DNA of 64,000 bases from Hydrogenophilales bacterium (GTDB taxonomy: Bacteria; Pseudomonadota; Gammaproteobacteria; Burkholderiales; Thiobacillaceae). The stretch's first letter is position 1; the number at the start of each line of letters is the position of its first letter. Below are positions 62,377 through 64,000 of this stretch, in pieces. Where the stretch lies: the NCBI GenBank assembly GCA_016195805.1, contig JACPYT010000018.1:199225-263224 (forward strand). Reading direction: 5' to 3'. A model generated the notes under the pieces. That model was given only the letters and a program-made list of their open reading frames with translations. It was not told the DNA's origin and searched no databases. Position numbers and translations under genes: made by a program.

Positions 62377-63189
62377 TTAGGCGAAGGTTGCGTCGATCGC
62401 ATGATCCAGCGTTTCGCGGATGTCGGCGTCGTCGGTGATCGGACGCACCAGCGCCATGCGGCAGGCGTCGCGCGGCTCCACGCCGTCCTTGATCAGGGTC
62501 GCTGCGTACACCAGCAGGCGTGTCGAGATGCCTTCGTCGAGACCGTGCCCCTTGAGGCTGCGGGCGACGCCGCCGATTTTCACCAGCTGCGCGGCCACTG
62601 CTGCGTCCATGCCGGTTTCCTTCGCCACGATCTGCGCTTCCAGCGCGGCATCGGGGTAGTCGAAGTCGAAGGCGGTGAAGCGCTGCTTGGTCGACTGCTT
62701 CAGGTCCTTCATCAGCGTCTGGTAGCCGGGATTGTAAGAAATCACCAACTGGAAATCGGGATGCGCATGGATCAGCTCGCCCTTCTTGTCGAGCGGCAGG
62801 GTGCGGCGGTGGTCGGTGAGCGGGTGGATCACCACCGTGGTGTCCTGACGCGCCTCGACGATCTCGTCCAGGTAACAGATCGCGCCGATGCGCGCGGCGG
62901 TGGTGAGCGGGCCGTCGAGCCAGCGGGTGCCGTTGGCTTCGAGCAGATAACGGCCGACCAGGTCGCTCGCGGTCATGTCCTCGTTGCAGGCCACGGTGAT
63001 CAGCGGCTTGCCGAGCTTCCACGCCATGTATTCGACGAAGCGCGACTTGCCGCAGCCGGTCGGGCCCTTCACCATCACCGGCAGGCGGTTGCGGTAGGCG
63101 GCCTCGTACAGCGCGACTTCGTTCTTCTGCTGCTGGTAGAAGGGTTCCTGCAAAACCTTGTATTGCTCTTTGTCAGTGCTCATTTTCAT
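62377..63189 (-). CDS. cbbQ: RubisCO activase AAA+ ATPase CbbQ (form II cluster)
   Basis: 270 residues. Walker [16 protein letters not shown] near residues 42-56, Walker [12 protein letters not shown] near 100. Clearly similar to CbbQ1 through the whole length. Works with the CbbO encoded next to it on form II RubisCO. Confidence 0.94.
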   Translation of the reverse strand: MKMSTDKEQYKVLQEPFYQQQKNEVALYEAAYRNRLPVMVKGPTGCGKSRFVEYMAWKLGKPLITVACNEDMTASDLVGRYLLEANGTRWLDGPLTTAARIGAICYLDEIVEARQDTTVVIHPLTDHRRTLPLDKKGELIHAHPDFQLVISYNPGYQTLMKDLKQSTKQRFTAFDFDYPDAALEAQIVAKETGMDAAVAAQLVKIGGVARSLKGHGLDEGISTRLLVYAATLIKDGVEPRDACRMALVRPITDDADIRETLDHAIDATFA

Positions 63190-63203
63190 TCCTCGTTGCG
63201 GAA

Positions 63204-63232
63204 GAAAAAACGCCCCCGGGAAGCCGGGGGCG
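63204..63232 (-). terminator. Rho-independent terminator between cbbM and cbbQ2
   Basis: On the minus strand CGCCCCCGGCTTCCCGGGGGCG is followed by TTTTTTC. As in the form I cluster, the hairpin sits between the RubisCO gene and cbbQ and would lower cbbQO expression. Confidence 0.85.
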
Positions 63233-63314
63233 TGTAGCGCGGGGACGGTTCTCTGCGGCTAGGAGATCGCTTCAAACCCGCCCCGCGTGGGGATGCGTTT
63301 CCATCCCTGCGTGC

Positions 63315-64000
63315 TTATTTGTGCACGCCCAGCTTTTCGCGCCAGCCCGGGAACAGCTTGTCGGCGTCGCCCGGGAAGGACTCGAAGGCGCGGGCGAATT
63401 CCTTGTGCTCCTTGGCGTACTCGATCGGGTCGGCGCCCGACTTCCAGCACTCGTACGACTGGCGCAGGGAGATCGCGCCGGCCGCCGGGCTGTCGATGTG
63501 GCCGTAGGAGCCGCCGCCGGAGGTGTTGATGACGTTGCCGTGGCCCAGGTTCTCGAAGAAGCCGGGCAGACGCAGCGCGTTCATGCCGCCGGAGATGATC
63601 GGGGTGGTGGGCTTCATGCCGTACCACTTCTGGAAATAGACCGGGCCCTGGCACTCGTCGCGCTCGATCATGTAGGCGATGATCTTGTCGTCGCCCTCAC
63701 CTTCCATCTTGCCGTAGCCCATGGTGCCGACGTGAATGCCGGACGCACCCTGCAGGCGCGACATCTTGGCCAGCACGAAGGCGGTGTAACCGCGCTTGGC
63801 GCTGGGCGAGGTCACGGCGCCGTGGCCGGCGCGGTGGTAGTGCAGGTACTGGTTCGGGTACTGGCGCCGCGCGGTGGTCACCATGCCGGGGCCGCCGACA
63901 TAACCGTCGACCAGGAAGGCTAGCTTGTCAGCATCCGGGCCGAAGGTTTCGAGCGCGAAGTCAGCGCGCGCGCACATTTCATAGTGGTCGTCGGCGGTGA
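63315..64000 (-). CDS. cbbM: RubisCO form II (CbbM), C-terminal half, cut by window end
   Basis: About 228 C-terminal residues are visible. Form II hallmarks: [12 protein letters not shown], loop 6 [30 protein letters not shown] and [14 protein letters not shown]. Form II RubisCO favours high CO2/low O2. The gene continues beyond position 64000. Followed by a terminator hairpin, cbbQ2 and cbbO2. Confidence 0.95.
   Translation of the reverse strand, partial: TADDHYEMCARADFALETFGPDADKLAFLVDGYVGGPGMVTTARRQYPNQYLHYHRAGHGAVTSPSAKRGYTAFVLAKMSRLQGASGIHVGTMGYGKMEGEGDDKIIAYMIERDECQGPVYFQKWYGMKPTTPIISGGMNALRLPGFFENLGHGNVINTSGGGSYGHIDSPAAGAISLRQSYECWKSGADPIEYAKEHKEFARAFESFPGDADKLFPGWREKLGVHK

Overview
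This GC-rich window looks like the chromosome of an obligately or facultatively autotrophic sulfur-oxidising betaproteobacterium close to Thiobacillus. The evidence is form I and form II RubisCO each with its own cbbQO pair, an alpha-carboxysome operon, a DAB-type inorganic-carbon pump, and a sulfide:quinone oxidoreductase. No rRNA, tRNA, CRISPR array or insertion sequence was recognised. About half of the window (11-43.6 kb, plus 60-64 kb) is inorganic carbon (Ci) uptake and CO2 fixation.

Layout. 1-10.8 kb is mostly housekeeping: a FadL-type porin (cut by the window edge), an acyl-CoA synthetase, RsmB, an AI-2E-type permease, TerC, HtpX, NhaR-like LysR, a PIN protein, a thioredoxin, and Sqr. 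11-13.4 kb holds a SulP anion transporter translationally coupled to a gamma-carbonic anhydrase. 13.5-22.6 kb holds a six-gene Hyf/complex I-like membrane complex whose 'hydrogenase' large subunit has lost all nickel ligands. It is bracketed by two paralogous small ribbon-helix-helix-like proteins. 22.9-29.4 kb is cbbL-cbbS-cbbQ-cbbO with a divergent cbbR. 29.8-35.7 kb is a dab operon (DabB-like antiporter subunit, an extra hydrophobic protein, DabA, a PII-like protein). 35.8-43.6 kb is a second cbbR divergent from csoS2-csoSCA-csoS4AB-three csoS1-ferritin-like-acRAF-mcdA-mcdB. This carboxysome operon has no RubisCO genes of its own, and a cbbR fragment follows it.

44-60 kb is accessory. It has three c-di-GMP enzymes, a glutathione transferase, envelope lipoproteins, a methionine-sulfoxide repair block (MsrB, MsrA, MsrP with a cytochrome b, a DUF1223 protein) facing an ECF sigma/NrsF pair, and an MBOAT/SGNH O-acetylation pair. 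Two matches to GTAACC-N16-CGAA lie back to back between the Msr block and the sigma gene. 60-64 kb is cbbM (cut by the window end)-cbbQ2-cbbO2.

Taken together, the middle of the window can be read as a CO2-concentrating and fixing island: SulP and DAB bring in or trap bicarbonate, carboxysomes and carbonic anhydrases deliver CO2 to RubisCO, CbbQO reactivates RubisCO, and McdAB positions carboxysomes. The Ni-less Hyf-like complex beside SulP/carbonic anhydrase is the least understood part and the best candidate for an undescribed system. Another notable feature is an in-frame A AAA AAG slippery heptamer in csoS2.
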